In this document: piece after piece, positions 38,079-51,034 of the stretch
Layout: each line of letters starts with the position of its first letter
Numbering within the stretch: position 1 is the stretch's first letter
Assembly (NCBI RefSeq): GCF_026212465.1
Contig: NC_080049.1
Location: 5,297,678-5,361,677, forward strand
DNA from: Amaranthus tricolor
Lineage: Eukaryota > Streptophyta > Magnoliopsida > Caryophyllales > Amaranthaceae
Direction: 5' to 3'
DNA length: 64,000 nt
Made by a program: the position numbers and the translations under genes
The notes under the pieces: generated by a model
Database searches by the model: none
What the model saw: the letters and a program-made list of their open reading frames with translations, nothing else
Told to the model about the DNA's origin: nothing

Positions 38079-39895
38079 ATGGCTTCCATCTCATGCTCTA
38101 TCCAACTAACAATAAATTCAAGATCATCTTCATCCTCTCATCCAACCTCTATTCACCCTATGTTGAATTTGCCAAATGGGTTTCTGGGCATCCCCAGAAA
38201 CTCATGTGGGCCCATTAAAAAATACAGCAGCACCACCAAACTGGGACCCAGCAATGGTGGAAGAGCCAAGTGCTGGTTTAGGTTTAATGCTGAAAGTGCT
38301 GGTGTTTATGGTAGCCAATCCCGTGATGACTTTGATAGAGATGATGTTGAACAGGTTTACATCTTTTATTTTGCTTTATGCTTCCATTACTTTTCTAATG
38401 CTTTTGTTTTGGTTTTAGCTTTTCTCCATTTCATTACCCAACGGGCCAATGCCATTAAATGGCTCTCATCTAAGATGGGTTTCAGGAGGATCAAATATAC
38501 GTAACCGTATTGAGCTTTTTATATGATAAATTTGCCTTGCTGAGGTAATGGTTTCAAGGAAATGCTAGACTTGAGTGGACTATGATGTGTGAATTGTGAT
38601 AGAACAGTTAGTTTATGACCTACCTACTCGGTTTAGGAACCAACTTAATCAGAAGCCGATGGTTGAAGCACATGATAAGTTAGTCTATCACCCACCCTCG
38701 TACAAAAGCATTTGGTTAGAAGTCTAGATGTAGCTCTTGATATTCAACTAGAAATGAGCTGTAAACGAGATTTGAAAATCACTTGAATCGGGGACAATAC
38801 AGAATTTAACAGTTAATTGAACCCCGGACCTTTTCTAGGAAGTGGTATTTGATCTTCAGCTAAGATATCTTGATTCTATTGTGGTCGTTTTAGATTAAGG
38901 CTTTTGTATAAATGTTTTATTGTGGTTGTTGCACTCTGATGCTGTACTCTATTGGGTTGTAAGCTGTCAGAATGTAGTTCATTTTGCTGACAGTAGTTTT
39001 ATGCATTTGTCAATTGTAAATTCTTTGCATTTTGCAACTTCCGCAGCTGTCTCAGAACAATTTTGGCTGCATCATCCTAAAGAAACAATTTTGCTTAATT
39101 ATACAACATACATTGCATTACCCGATGCCATGAAATGGCTCACTTAGGATGGGGTTTTGAAGGATTAGATGTACGGTATCTTACCCTTATTAATGATAAA
39201 ACTAACAAAGAAAGTGGTAGTGTATAGCCCTGATAGATGCTATTCTATGCATGTGCTTAACTCATTGTCGTTCCCTGGCATTTTATGGGCCCTAGGCAAA
39301 CTAAATGAAATAGGTCATCTCCATAGAAAGTCAATTATGAACTTTAATGGGTGTTTGGTAAAATAACAAAGACAAACCGAATATATTATAATTGTCACTA
39401 TAAATGTAGTTTAGGTGTGATATACAACTTAATCAATAAAAGAACTAATTATAAATTGCAAATTTTTTAAGTGTCTACTTCATTAACCAAAATTTCAAAT
39501 ATTAGACCCTTTATAGCTCTGGACTTTAGGCAAATGCTAACTTTGACTAAGGTCAAAAACAGCCCAAACTTAGCTTAACACTCCATATGATTTGCAGTAT
39601 TTTTGTTTGTAATTCTGGCATTGTTTCCTTGATGTTGCAGTATTTCAATTACATGGGAATGCTTGCAGTAGAGGGTTCATATGACAAGATGGAAGCACTC
39701 TTAAACCAGGACATCCACCCAGTAGATATCCTACTATTGATGGCTGCCTCAGAAGGTGACAAACCTAAGATTGAAGAGCTATTAAGAGCCGGAGCGCAAT
39801 ATGATGTAAAGGATGCCGATGGAAGAACCGCCCTCGATAGAGCTAATGATGAGATACGAGATTTTATCATCAATTTCAAACCACAAAAGGCTTAA
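38079..39895 (+). CDS. LTD: LHCP translocation defect protein (chloroplast LHCP targeting), 2 exons
   Basis: Exon 1 (38079-38354) and exon 2 (39641-39895) join as ...DDVEQ|YFNYMG... in phase 0 across a 1.3-kb GT-AG intron, giving 176 residues. The ATG sits in GCCATGG. The Ser-rich first 55 residues look like a chloroplast transit peptide. The mature part has CWFRF, GVYGSQSRDDFDRDDVEQ and an ankyrin-type region (PVDILLLMAASEGD, IEELLRAGA, KDADGRTALDRA), matching the LTD/GDC1 family in order and length. Known: LTD in the stroma hands light-harvesting proteins from the envelope to the cpSRP pathway. No lesions were seen; this is the only fully intact protein gene in the window. Confidence 0.95.
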
Positions 39896-41074
39896 CATCG
39901 CAGTAGAACTGTTGTTTCTCCTCCACCTTGGTCATGCGATTTTGTGTTTTAAATCAAACGATACGATGTTAACCCTTCCTTTTTGTATGAGAAATTAGAA
40001 ATATTATTAGTTGCATTAACGAAAAATACAGATAGCTATTCTGTTCAATGATCATTAGTGAGAAACATAATCGGTAGACAGTTCGATAACAGGAATACAA
40101 AATCCTATCCAAGCTTGTGACTCTAAATTCATCAAGTCGTAACGAATACTTTCAAATAGACATTTCTCAAATTTGTTCAGAGAAGGCGACGCTCCTTGCA
40201 TAGCAGAGCTATTTGGACATCATCGCATGTTGCCTTATAAGACATCGATCATATTGTAGATCCGCTTATCAGCCTTGGATCGAACCAGTAAAAACATAAT
40301 TAGTACTAATCACAATAATATCAAAACTCAGGTCATTGATCAAAATATGTGGACGAGATTAAAAGAAAGTGGTAGAATCCATTTTTCAACAAGGAAATGA
40401 GACAGAATGAGTAGAACGACCCAAAATGACCTAGACACCCCCCACCCCCACCCCAACCCCCAAAGGCCTAGAGTTGATCCTTCTCAACGACATGCCTTAT
40501 CATGTACAAAACTAACTTTGGAACAATGTTGCCACAATATATATGTTTGTGTAGTCATCGAGGGAGGAATAATTATACAAAAGCGGAATGAATTCTCCCT
40601 TCTTTGCTAGGAAAAGCACAGCATCCACAGTACCCTCAGCATATATAGATCTTCCACACACATTATGCTGAAACTCAAATTATACCCTGAAATCAGGACC
40701 AAATAAGTAGTAAAAATCGTTCGTAGGAATAGATAAAACAAATACTTCGATAAAATGTGAATTAGACAGGTGCAGATTTACGTTTGATCTGGTGACGTCA
40801 AGTGGTACATGTGAAATGCATGCCCTGATATATGTTCTTCGAGGACACCAACCCTATCTACTTGAAGCTTGGGATCCCTTATTAGTTGTATCTAACAAGA
40901 ATATGAGCAAAGGAAGTACGGGTTTATACGCTGAAAACATAATCTCAAATCACATAAGAAAAAAAAGGTTCTGTAGCTAATGTACGAGTAATGGTGTTGA
41001 GCTGCACGGCACTGGTTGCAGCTGCATGCCGTATGATGTTTCAGAAAACTTTCAGAACTAAAATGAAGAGTGGC

Positions 41075-41575
41075 TATTGGAATATTATGTGATCGAGGTG
41101 TATCCTTAAAGTTATAGGGAAAGTTTTATCGAACGACCATTAGACTAGTGTTATTATGTGTATCAGAATGTTGAGCCTTTAGCAAGGATCATAGTAGAAA
41201 GATGAGAGTAGTGAAAATGCATATGCATCAATGGATAAGTGGGCATACCTTGAGGAATAGAATTCAAAACGATGATCTAAGAAAGAGTTAAGGAGTTGCA
41301 AATATTGAAGAAAAGATGAACGAGAATTGTTTAAGACGATACCAAACGGGAGCTCAGGGGACTTGAAAAGCGGGCGAGAAAGACTAAAGACGACTTTGTG
41401 AACATGCGTGGAAAAGTATATGAATGACCTAGACGTATAAATTGAGATGGTAGGAAATCGGAATAAAGTGAGAAGAAGAATCCAGTGGATGACCATTTAA
41501 ACTGATATATTGGCTTATGTAGCCGAGCCTAACCTTTTGGAATTAAGGCTTTCGCATTGTTGTTGTGATGTCAAA
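41075..41575 (+). mobile_element. RTE LINE 3' fragment in a DAPB-pseudogene intron
   Basis: Parallels 47360-47890 word for word (ATTATGTGATCGAGGT, AGAAAGATGAGAG, TTTTGGAATTAAGG) and ends in a TTG-rich tail near 41560. It is full of stops. Confidence 0.75.
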
Positions 41576-43121
41576 TACATGATACCTATACAAATTTATA
41601 ATTCATACAAAATGGATTACTTTCCTATTTATATTTTATGACATGGCACGCTTACGTGATGCACTGTATTGTATCCTAAACATCATCTTTTAAGTTTAAA
41701 GATAGATCGATTTAGAAAAAAATTGAATCTAAAAATCTAACCTTTGGGTGGTCCAACTCTAAAAGCTCATCTTTTCGTTTGTTTCTTAAAAACCTACCAT
41801 TGCATCGATTCCTTTTTAAGGGTCTAAATTATTTCAACATGCGAGCTTTTGATTATTGCGAAAATCTCCAATGCATATTTTGTTTTGGTTTATGTGGAAA
41901 ACACCCGACCTCATAAGTCTTATCGTTAGGATCAAGGCTTGACATTGTTAAATTTTTAATATTAACAAACTGAAACAATTTAGAAAGTAAAATAAAAACA
42001 AAACACCCACTCCCCGCCCTAGGTGCACCACACCCCCACCCTTGCCGCCCTCAACCGCACCGAAACAACCCTCCTTCTACGCATATATAATTTCAGAGAA
42101 ATAATTTTGATTTTGTTTGCTAGTTCACAAAAACTCTAGAGAAACTAATTCTAAGGCATAGATATTGAAATGTTCTGAACCAGTGTACATTCTAAATACC
42201 AACCTGATCCATATCAAAGTCCACTCTGAGTTTGTGAAAGCATGAGATAACAGCCTTAGCAGTTCCAGATGCATCCTTCTTGTTGGCTTGATGAGACTCC
42301 ATTACCTTAAAAACGTAAGATGATGTCGTATCATATAATTAAGTATAGAAGCAAATGTATCATCTACGTGATCCTACAGGGGCGGGAGGATAACCAATGT
42401 ACCAAAATCACAACTCACACAGTCACACGTGCCTAGCAACTACGGAACTTAATTATGCAATTAACTGAATGAAAAAAATTCTCAGACAAGACTACTTCTA
42501 GAAGGTAGCACAAGATACTGCATAAATCCTAAGATTTTTCTACAAAATACATACAGCTCTGGATACTATAACACAGAAAAAGGGGATAATTTTACATCGA
42601 GTAAGGCATCATAGAAGGGATGTACCTGTAAAGAATAGCCAGCAAAAGCTCCAGGGAATTGCTCAGCCATTATTTCCATAGCTGCAAGAAACGCCACGAC
42701 CTTAAGAGATCAACAGTTTGATTATTATTCGGTGAAGAGAACTGTAATAGATGCTTTTGAAACTGGGTTACACTACAGGATTGAATGCAAAACCTGCTTT
42801 CCCATCTGGGGTGATATGACTGCATAGTTTTAATCCTCTACCGTTTTATGTAGCCTCTCCCTGTCTCCACCAGTGGTTCCCAATCCAAAAGGTACACCAA
42901 TTTTGCAATACAACTCTGCATTATCTGCATATTAATTAAGGAAAAAGTATCAACCACCCTAGAGAGAGTAAAAATCTAAATTTCAAAGCATGATGGGGTA
43001 CTCAAACAATATGATGATAAAAAAAAACCTGTCTACATACATTCACAAACACAAACCTCAAGCCCAGCTAAGCAGCAATTCAACACTTTTTTTCAAATTT
43101 GCATTAAGGTAGACTAAGTGT

Positions 43122-44000
43122 TGGGGAATACTTTCAAGATCACGAGTATGATGGAGAGCATTTATTCAAAACTTTGAGATTACAATCAACAATTGAATGA
43201 AAAACAATAAAATAAAACATAGATTACTCAGAAACTTGATACTCTTCTCTAGGTAACAATTAAGTCTTCCCTTAAGCTTTAATTCTTTCATACGGGTGCC
43301 TAGAATATACCCAAAATAGCTCAAGAGATACAAAAAGAGAATTTTCTATTCTTAGCACTAGGTAAGAGATCAAACGCACGCATTGAATGATGAAGAATAA
43401 CATATGATTGAACTCCACAGTGGCTTACAAAGTCGCAAAGGAGAACTTATGTTTTTTAGTGAGATATCATATCAAATGTGATTTTGATGTGCCCTAGAAC
43501 CCTCTTCATATAGGAAAGGCCAAAATCTATCTTATCTTTCCTAATAAGTTTAGTAATTAGGACTAAGGAGCAATTAATCAGGTTACCACATCACTAATTT
43601 GTTCTAAATACGGCAAGAATCAGTAAATGAAGAAAACAGAAGGCGCGTGCTCGAAAATCCGTCGAGCAAGCCTACGACATTTCTTGTCTTCATTTTCTTT
43701 GAACAGCCAAATAGCAAAATAAATTTCCAGCACTTGACAATCCTTAATCCTTTGAGGCTATAATCGACGTGTCCTGCGACATTTGTTTCCTTTGTTTTCC
43801 TTTGGCTTTATAAGTTATCATGTATCCTACAATTTTGTACTAAATAGTACATGCTTCACTAGACATAACATTCGTGCAATCCTATCCCAATGCACGAAGT
43901 CAACTACCATTAGGAAACCAATCCTAATATGCTCTAAATACTCAATGCTAAGTAACATATACTTAAGTGGTTATGCATTCTATTTATCCATGCCTAGTTT
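43122..44000 (-). repeat. Possible LTR-like block in a DAPB-pseudogene intron
   Basis: Read on the minus strand it ends TATTCCCCAACA. It has a TCCTATATGAAGAGGG TATA-like region near 43510 and a GTCGAGC.cluster near 43650, like the other LTRs here. The outer end and target duplication were not found. Confidence 0.3.
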
Positions 44001-45879
44001 TACTTTTACTCTGGCCTCTGGTGCAATGAAATAGTCTATGAGCACATGTCTAATTAAATATCAAGTTCACCAGGAAAAAAATTCAAAAATGAGATTGAGA
44101 TAACCCAAACATCGCCTGTGATTGAAAAAACAAAAAAAAAAAAGGAAAAAAGTAAATGGAACACTTTGGTACAGATACTTTTTGCAGGACAAATGAAATA
44201 GTCCACATAATCAGAGTAGATTGTATATTCAGCAAAAGGAGGAAACTCAACACCCATCCGTTAAAAGAAAAATATATAAGAAATTTCAATTTATGATAAA
44301 GAAAGTAAATTATAAATGAAATCAGTAAATGCTAATCCAAATCCTACAATTCAGATCGCACATAATTGAAGACATGATGTATGATTGCAGGTCATTGTCC
44401 GGCAACCATATTAAAGGTGCTAATATATCATATCATCTGATAACATGATATTGTAATATCAAGACAAAACTATAAAGTCTCAACAAGATAACAGTAGGAC
44501 TCATATATTTTCAAGGAAAGCTGAAAAGTAAATGAGTTTATAATTGAGCTTTCATTTGTTTTGCTTACCATTCACCGCATTAGGCACCGTGTAGTCCACC
44601 ACAATCAGATTTGGGTGTTTATCATAAACAGATGCAAGAACATCTTCTCTTTCTGATGGACCATGAACCTGAATTTCTTTATCACCCACTTGGACAGATT
44701 GCCCACTCTCCTCCTGAGCACCAAATGATACAGAACGACGTAAAGGCCTGCATTAATTGATGCTTCAATGACTGCCTTTCCCATCTTGCCCATGCAATCA
44801 GGAAACCACATAGAACAAAAGCTATAAGAGACATTCTGCATAACTCAAATCCTATAACTAGGTTACAATTATGGCATCCACATCATTACGAAAGCTCAGA
44901 CAAGCATAGAAAAAATTGTCAGTGTCGTCGCAATTGCAGTAACGGTCGTGATGTCACGGACACAATACCTCACAGTTTTACAACGTATTTTGGGGACATC
45001 GCAATGCGAATTCTTAACTTGGAAAAAATCATAATTCATGTTTCTAGATACATATTCAAATTAAGGCTCATAAGTCACAACAAACCTTTAAGAACCCAAT
45101 ACATATTAAAAAATATTAATATGGCTAATGTGTTAGAATAACAGCTTATAATGGCTGTTACTCCATAATTTAAATCAAAGGTTAATTAACACGATTTTGC
45201 AAATCGGTAAGCTCAAAATCTGTTATAAAGTGGCTTTTAAGTGAGCGGCCTTATTTTTTCTATGCTGACAAGTGACAACACAGCAAAATAATCATTAGAA
45301 ATATATAAACATCAGTCCAAATTAACATCAGTAGTTACGGAGCTGTGCCAACAAAGCAAACTATATTTTCATGCTCGTATCAGCAACTCAAAATTTGTTC
45401 AAAGGCCAACGGCTAACCATTAATTATAAAAGGGAATATATGTATTTTTGCATCCAAGCATTGCCACAAAATTTCACAGATATTTATAGATGCAAAAGAA
45501 ATAAACACGGTGATCAGACAAAGCATTGTGATGACAAAATACAGTGCACCATTATACGTTATCTAATTTGTGGCTAGTACAACTCAAACATCACAAATAA
45601 AAAGGAATCAATCTATTGCAACTTCAGCTTCCATGGTTAAAAGCAATGCATGATTGTATTCTACAATTAGCCGAGTACTTTGGTAATTCATCAAAATAAA
45701 CATAGAACCGTATCATGCTTTCCAATGGCTTTTGAAATACAATAGCAATCATAAATGATAAACCATCTCTAAACTACTTTTTGACGAGGATGATTGATAA
45801 AAGTAGTTGCTTCAACTGTAACGTTATTCCAGTAGCATTCTAGCCACCCAACACAAATTCCTTATCCTAAATGTTTGCC

Positions 45880-47890
45880 TTCAAGCAAGACCTAAGGTAA
45901 ATAAAGCCAAAGAGGAAGTAGGATAAACTGGTAGAGAGTAAAAGAGGATAATGTCAGTGTTTTCGCCAAGAAGGTTTTTGAAGAAACAATTTGGAAGATG
46001 ACTTCGGATACAGAGTATACTTAGAAAAAAGATGAAAACGTGTATCACTCGATTAGCTAAGGAGATTTTAGGAGATTCATACGGTATTTCATGGTAAAGA
46101 AGGATTAACATGATAAAATGAGGAGGTCAAGGCTGTTATCAAGGAAAAGAAAAAAACGCTATCTTCCACTAGGAAAATGCAAAAATGAGAAAACTTTCAA
46201 GTATAAGGAAATCAAAATCAAGACAAAAGCAAAAGTTTGCGAGGCAAGCAAAAACTAATTGCATTGGTGTAGTAAAGTGTATTAAGGATAAGGATAAATA
46301 TATACTAGTTCCAAACGAGAATATCAAGGATTGATGAAGGGAGTATTTTGATGATCTATTTAATGAAAAGCATGAAAGTATGGTAAGGGACACAACAATC
46401 ATTCCCTTTGATGAAAATACTGAATTCATGCAAAGAGTACAAAAATCAGAAGTGGATGGGGTTTTGAAAAAAATAAAGCAAAAGAAAGCAGTTAGGCCAG
46501 ATTGTATGCCTATTGAAATATGGAGATGTCTAGTATGAATAGAGTAACTTGACATACTAATCTATTCAACAAGATTTGGAAGACAAACAAGATGCCAAAT
46601 GACTGAAGAAGAAATACTTTAGTGCCCCTTTACAAATTGAAAGGAGATGTCCAAGATTGCTCCAAATATTGAGGAATAAACTCAAGAACCACACTGTGAA
46701 GTTATGGAAAAGAGTGATCGAGGTACATAATATATACCTCCATATAAGTTAACCAATTTGGATTAATGACAAGAAGATCTATAAGGGAAACAATTCATCT
46801 TATGAGACAAATGATGGAATACCATGGGGCTAGAAAAAAAGACTTGCACGTGATTTTTATTAACTTAGAAAAAACATGCGACAAGGTACTAAAAGAAGTG
46901 TTTTTGTGGGCAATAAAAAACAAAGTTATTCGCAAGCAAAACATTAATATAGTGCAAGATATGTATCAAGAAGTAAAGACGAATGATAGGACATGTTGAA
47001 GGGCAGCAACGAATTTTCCAATAACAATTGGCCATCATCGAGGCTCGACTCTAAGTACCTTTCTTTTTGTAGCGGTCCTAGATGAGATGACTTGATCGAT
47101 ACAAGGATATGTACCATGGTTCATGTTGTTTGCTGATGACATTATTTTGGTCGATAAGACCAAGATGGAAGCAAATGCTACGTTAGAACAATAGAGACAA
47201 GAGTTGAAGTTACTTTAGCACAAACGAGATGATAAAAGATGCTATAAAGTTAGAAGAGAAAGAAATCACACCCGGTAGATGCTTACTTGGGTCCTTATTT
47301 TAGAGTTGTGAGGACATCCAACAATATATGACCCATACGATAAGTGTAGGTAGCAAAACTGGAGAGCGACAATTTGAATATTATGTGATCGAGGTATGCC
47401 CTTAAAACTAAAAGGCAAGTTTTATCAAACGGCTATCAGGAAAGCGCTACTATGTGGATTAGATTGTTAGGATTTTAAAACGAATAACAGTAGAAAGATG
47501 AGAGCAACAGAAATGCAAAATGCATCGATCGATGAGCAGACATACCTTAAGGGATAGAATTCGAAATAAAGATATAAGAAAGGGTTTAAGAGTAGTAAAT
47601 ATTGAGGAAAAGATGAATGAGAATCGTTTAAGATGGTTTGAACACGTGCAAAGATAAGGTATTAGAGAACCAGTAAGGAAGATAGAATACTAGAGCTCGA
47701 GAGACTTAAAAAGAGGGCAAATAAAACTAAAGATGACTTGGAGGACAGTAGTGGGAAAGGATATGAAAGATCTAGACTTACAAATTGAGATGGTAGAAAA
47801 TTGGAACTGATGAAGAAGAATAATCCATTTGGAGGACCATGGATACTGATATAATGGTTCATGTAAGCCACTCTAATCTTTTGGAATTAA
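45880..47890 (+). mobile_element. RTE-type LINE, decayed, in DAPB-pseudogene intron 1
   Basis: Ordered RTE blocks occur in broken frames: VKCIKD near 46280, PDCMPIEIW near 46500, LVPLYKLKGDVQDCS near 46625, RKKDLHVIFINLEK near 46830, HRGSTLS near 47040 and the RT catalytic FADD near 47135. It ends with a TTTTGGAATTAAGG tail. It belongs to a different subfamily from the 57.8-59.4 kb copy, whose tail is (GAT)n. The 5' end is uncertain. Confidence 0.8.
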
Positions 47891-47899
47891 GGTTGTGAC

Positions 47900-48465
47900 A
47901 TGAAAAAGCTTCTCACAACTATACATTGGATAAATCAATAATTGGCCTCTAGTATGAATAGTCACGGCCATCAACTCATAAATCCTACATAAAGTAAGAG
48001 CTTGAGGGATCAGGTAGCGGACAAAAAAAACCATACTCGTACCCCATCCAAAGAGAGGGCAAATAGAAATGCGAATAGTCAAATAAACTCCCAAATAAAG
48101 AGAGTCCAGCAAAGAGAGAGATGAATGACAATGACACAAAACCGTATGAGAAAAACTATATGCAAATCACAACACAATTTGAACTAGGGCTAAGCCATTA
48201 GAGTATAAATTAAATAAATAAGTAACAGAATTAAATTAAGTAAATAAATTAGATAACTAACTAGGACATAAAGAAATAAGTGAAAGAAAACAATCGAAAA
48301 TCAAAGACATGGATTCACCTCCTCTAATTACTCTTATCCCTCGTCAGTTACTCCGAGAGGTGCAGCTCATGCAAATCAATCTTAATTTTCTCCTTTCATG
48401 CTTATTCCTCATTTAGAGCCTCCGAATAAATGAAGGACTCAAATTCACAAGAGCTATTTTTAAAG
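47900..48465 (-). mobile_element. RTE LINE 3' fragment, minus strand
   Basis: The minus strand near 48400-48340 reads IDLHELHLSE followed by LTRDKS, matching the LINE C-terminus DLHELHFSKDLTKD at 59.06 kb. It lies tail-to-tail with the plus-strand RTE that ends near 47890. Confidence 0.65.
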
Positions 48466-49330
48466 GTGAGAAATGACAAGCTATACTCAGAATCCATCTG
48501 TGATACGTTAGATGTAAGGGTATTTTAATATGGTAGTAAGTTAGTTGGAAAACAGTTACTGGAAAAAGGCAGCTAGATTGTGAATAAAATATAAAAAACT
48601 TTTGGAGTCTAGCAGCACTCGAAGTCTGCCATCACAAACACTCTGATTTCTGTTTGGTTTTTCTTAACATCAGAATCTTCCTTTGCTTACAGATTCCAGT
48701 GGCAATCTTGTTTAGACAGAATATTCTGTTCTTTTTGATTTCGTGACAGATTCCAGGTTTAATCTATCACACCATCCCTCATTGGCTATTTTGAAAATGC
48801 TAGAGTGATAAACAGAAGAACAAATTAATTACTTACAATTTTGAGTTGAAGGCAGTGAGTAATGATTACTTTCACCCACGCCTCGTGAGCTCCTTACTTC
48901 CTCCCATACTCAAACCCATCCAACCACTAACACCTAAAACCACAAATTCACCTCACCTTCTATACATCATTACTCGATGCTATTTGCAAAACGTATTGAG
49001 CTACCATAGCCAGTTTCAGTCTCAGCATCCATTCTCATTCACTATCCACCTATAATCTATCAAAACATGTCATTGAATACAAGAAACCCAATGTAATAAC
49101 AGATGAAGAATAAGAAACAAACATTATAATAGCAACTAAATTTTCTTTTAGTTGAATAGTTTGGTGGGCAGGGTACTATTGAGTTATCAAGCCACATACA
49201 TCAGGACTTAGGTAGCTAATCCATCAAAAAGAACCTCAGAATAGACGGAAGATTTAAAAAGAAACAAGTTATCTCTAAGTCAATTGAACCATAAAAAAAC
49301 AAGAATAGTCGGATGTAGTAAAATCTATAA
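48466..49330. other. Pseudogene intron 1 sequence without a supported feature
   Basis: AT-rich. Short ORFs on both strands have no recognisable motif. Confidence 0.5.
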
Positions 49331-50142
49331 TCTATAACTATTACTAAAACAAAACACGGCTGACATCATCACTTTTTAGAAATGCTTACATGTTGCTTTC
49401 TCATTAAAAATTTTCCCTCTAAAATTTAATGATGATGTCATTGTTACTATGATTATCTTTGACTTACTACTTTGTTATTTTGAGTATATTATTATTCTTA
49501 TTAATTATTTTTTACTTTTTGGGTCAAATCGCATTTAATGTATTAGAAAACTATATATTATATTTCATTTATTGCAATTATTTATAAAATGTTTTCAATT
49601 TTATTTATTAAATGAATATTATTTAGTGTATTGGATATTTTGAAATGGTTAAAAGATAATTTACTTTTATTAGGATTTGATTTTGTTATTTATACTCTTG
49701 GTTACTTAAATGCAATGATTAATTCTAATATGATTTAGGTTGTGACTATTTTTATGCAAGTAACTTATATCTTTTATGAGAAAAAATTATCTTTGTCATT
49801 TAAACTAATAAAATAATCTTATATAATTTTATGTATTTATATTTGATTTTAAACTGTGTTATTAATAGTAATAATATTTTATTAAAAAAATTCATAATTT
49901 CGTATTGTACTTAGGGTACGAACCATCTGCTCTTTTATTCAAAATAAAAAAATAGAAATATAAATATAATTACATTACGAACAATGCAAAATATGATATA
50001 ATGTACGTAATGTATACAACTGTTCAGAGTGAAACGAAATAAAACTATAATGTACAATTTATTTTTAAAATTTTAATTTTTTAATTTATACAAATATGTC
50101 AGAAAAGTTGATAAAGCCGTGCATCGCACGGGCACTATCTGA
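49331..50142 (+). mobile_element. Non-autonomous Helitron-like element
   Basis: The 5' end is A|TCTATAACTATTACTAAAAC, with the TC start and ACTATTACTAAA pattern seen in plant Helitrons. The 3' end has a 6-bp hairpin CCGTGC-ATC-GCACGG (50117-50131), then 7 bases and CTGA, followed by T. This fits the CTRR|T rule and insertion between A and T. There are no terminal inverted repeats or target duplication, as expected. The interior is AT-rich and non-coding. Confidence 0.65.
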
Positions 50143-51034
50143 TGAACTACTATTCTACATCAAAGATAAACAAGTAATTTCTAATATAAATCAAAAAACA
50201 GGAAAAAAAAATGAACAACAAGAAAAACCAACATAACTAGTGCTACACTCCCTTCTTCTCAGAGCAAAATATCACATTGAATTTTCGGATATTAGATAAT
50301 TCTGCTTATCAGTTTCTCAAATGATACTTACTATATTGGATTATGGGGTTGTTTGGTTTGACAAGGAGTTAAAATGAAAAAATTAAAAAGAGTTCTCCTT
50401 CACATTGTAAACATTTTCCTCCATAAAAGAAAGAAATCTATAATCCTCCATTCTTCCATCCCCAAAACTTCCATTTTCATTAAGGTTTTCCATCAAATCA
50501 AACAAAGGAAATTAATTATCATTTGCATTTACCAATGGAATAATAATTTCCACACAAATTTATTTTCTAAGGAAAATAGTTTCCCTCAAACCAAACACAT
50601 ATAATGCAAAGTATCCTACCAAACTTATACTACTCCATCAATACAACAATTAGTTTCATAGAAGTATGACATACATTTTTCACCATTTTACTAACAAGTA
50701 AAGATAAACAATTAGAGTCAAAATTAGAAAACATTCCACAACAGAATCACATGCAGTCCTGATTTTAGATGAAAAGTCACAAGATAAAGCTACATAACAA
50801 TAATACAATGCAAAATGGATAAAGGGTTAATACCATAATGGGCAATTCAATATCCTTGGACTTGACAGAAAGATTTTCCACATTCTAGAAAGTTCCATTT
50901 GACATTACTGCTGAAACCAATGTTCTAGAGGAACACCGAAACCCAGATTTTCTAAATTTACTCCAAGAAAATCCTCCGACTTTACTTGGTGAAGTAATAG
51001 TCACAGTAACCGGAAGTTTTACAACAAATGCCAT

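Larger units (their letters stand above)
40220..51034 (-). pseudogene. DAPB: 4-hydroxy-tetrahydrodipicolinate reductase (DapB) pseudogene, about 8 exons
   Basis: Exons by homology: 51034-50834 (MAFVVKLPVTVTIT..., transit-peptide-like, ending LPIM), about 44835-44569 (MGKMGKAVIEA, GPSERED, VVDYTVP), 42924-42794 (FGLGTTGGDRERL, ISPQMGKQ), 42700-42626 (VVAFLAAMEIMAEQFPGAF), 42305-42204 (VMESHQANKKDASGTAKAVI), 40891-40782 (IQLIRDPK, HISGHAFHMYHLTSPDQT), 40686 to about 40602 (FEFQHNVCGRSIYAEGTVDA), about 40276-40220 (ADKRIYNMIDVL). Known: plastid NAD(P)H enzyme of lysine synthesis. Lesions: TAG at 50885-50887, a 1-nt loss after AGLYVV in exon 2, TAA plus a shift in exon 3 (ED*), TAA in exon 7, and a stop after NMIDVL. 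The exon 2 acceptor and NGCTGK motif are also altered. Introns are inflated by LINEs and a Helitron-like element. Confidence 0.85.

Noticed and set aside
50374..50604. 76-residue Lys/Ile-rich ORF
   Set aside because: AT-rich chance frame in the DAPB-pseudogene intron. No motif or splice context.
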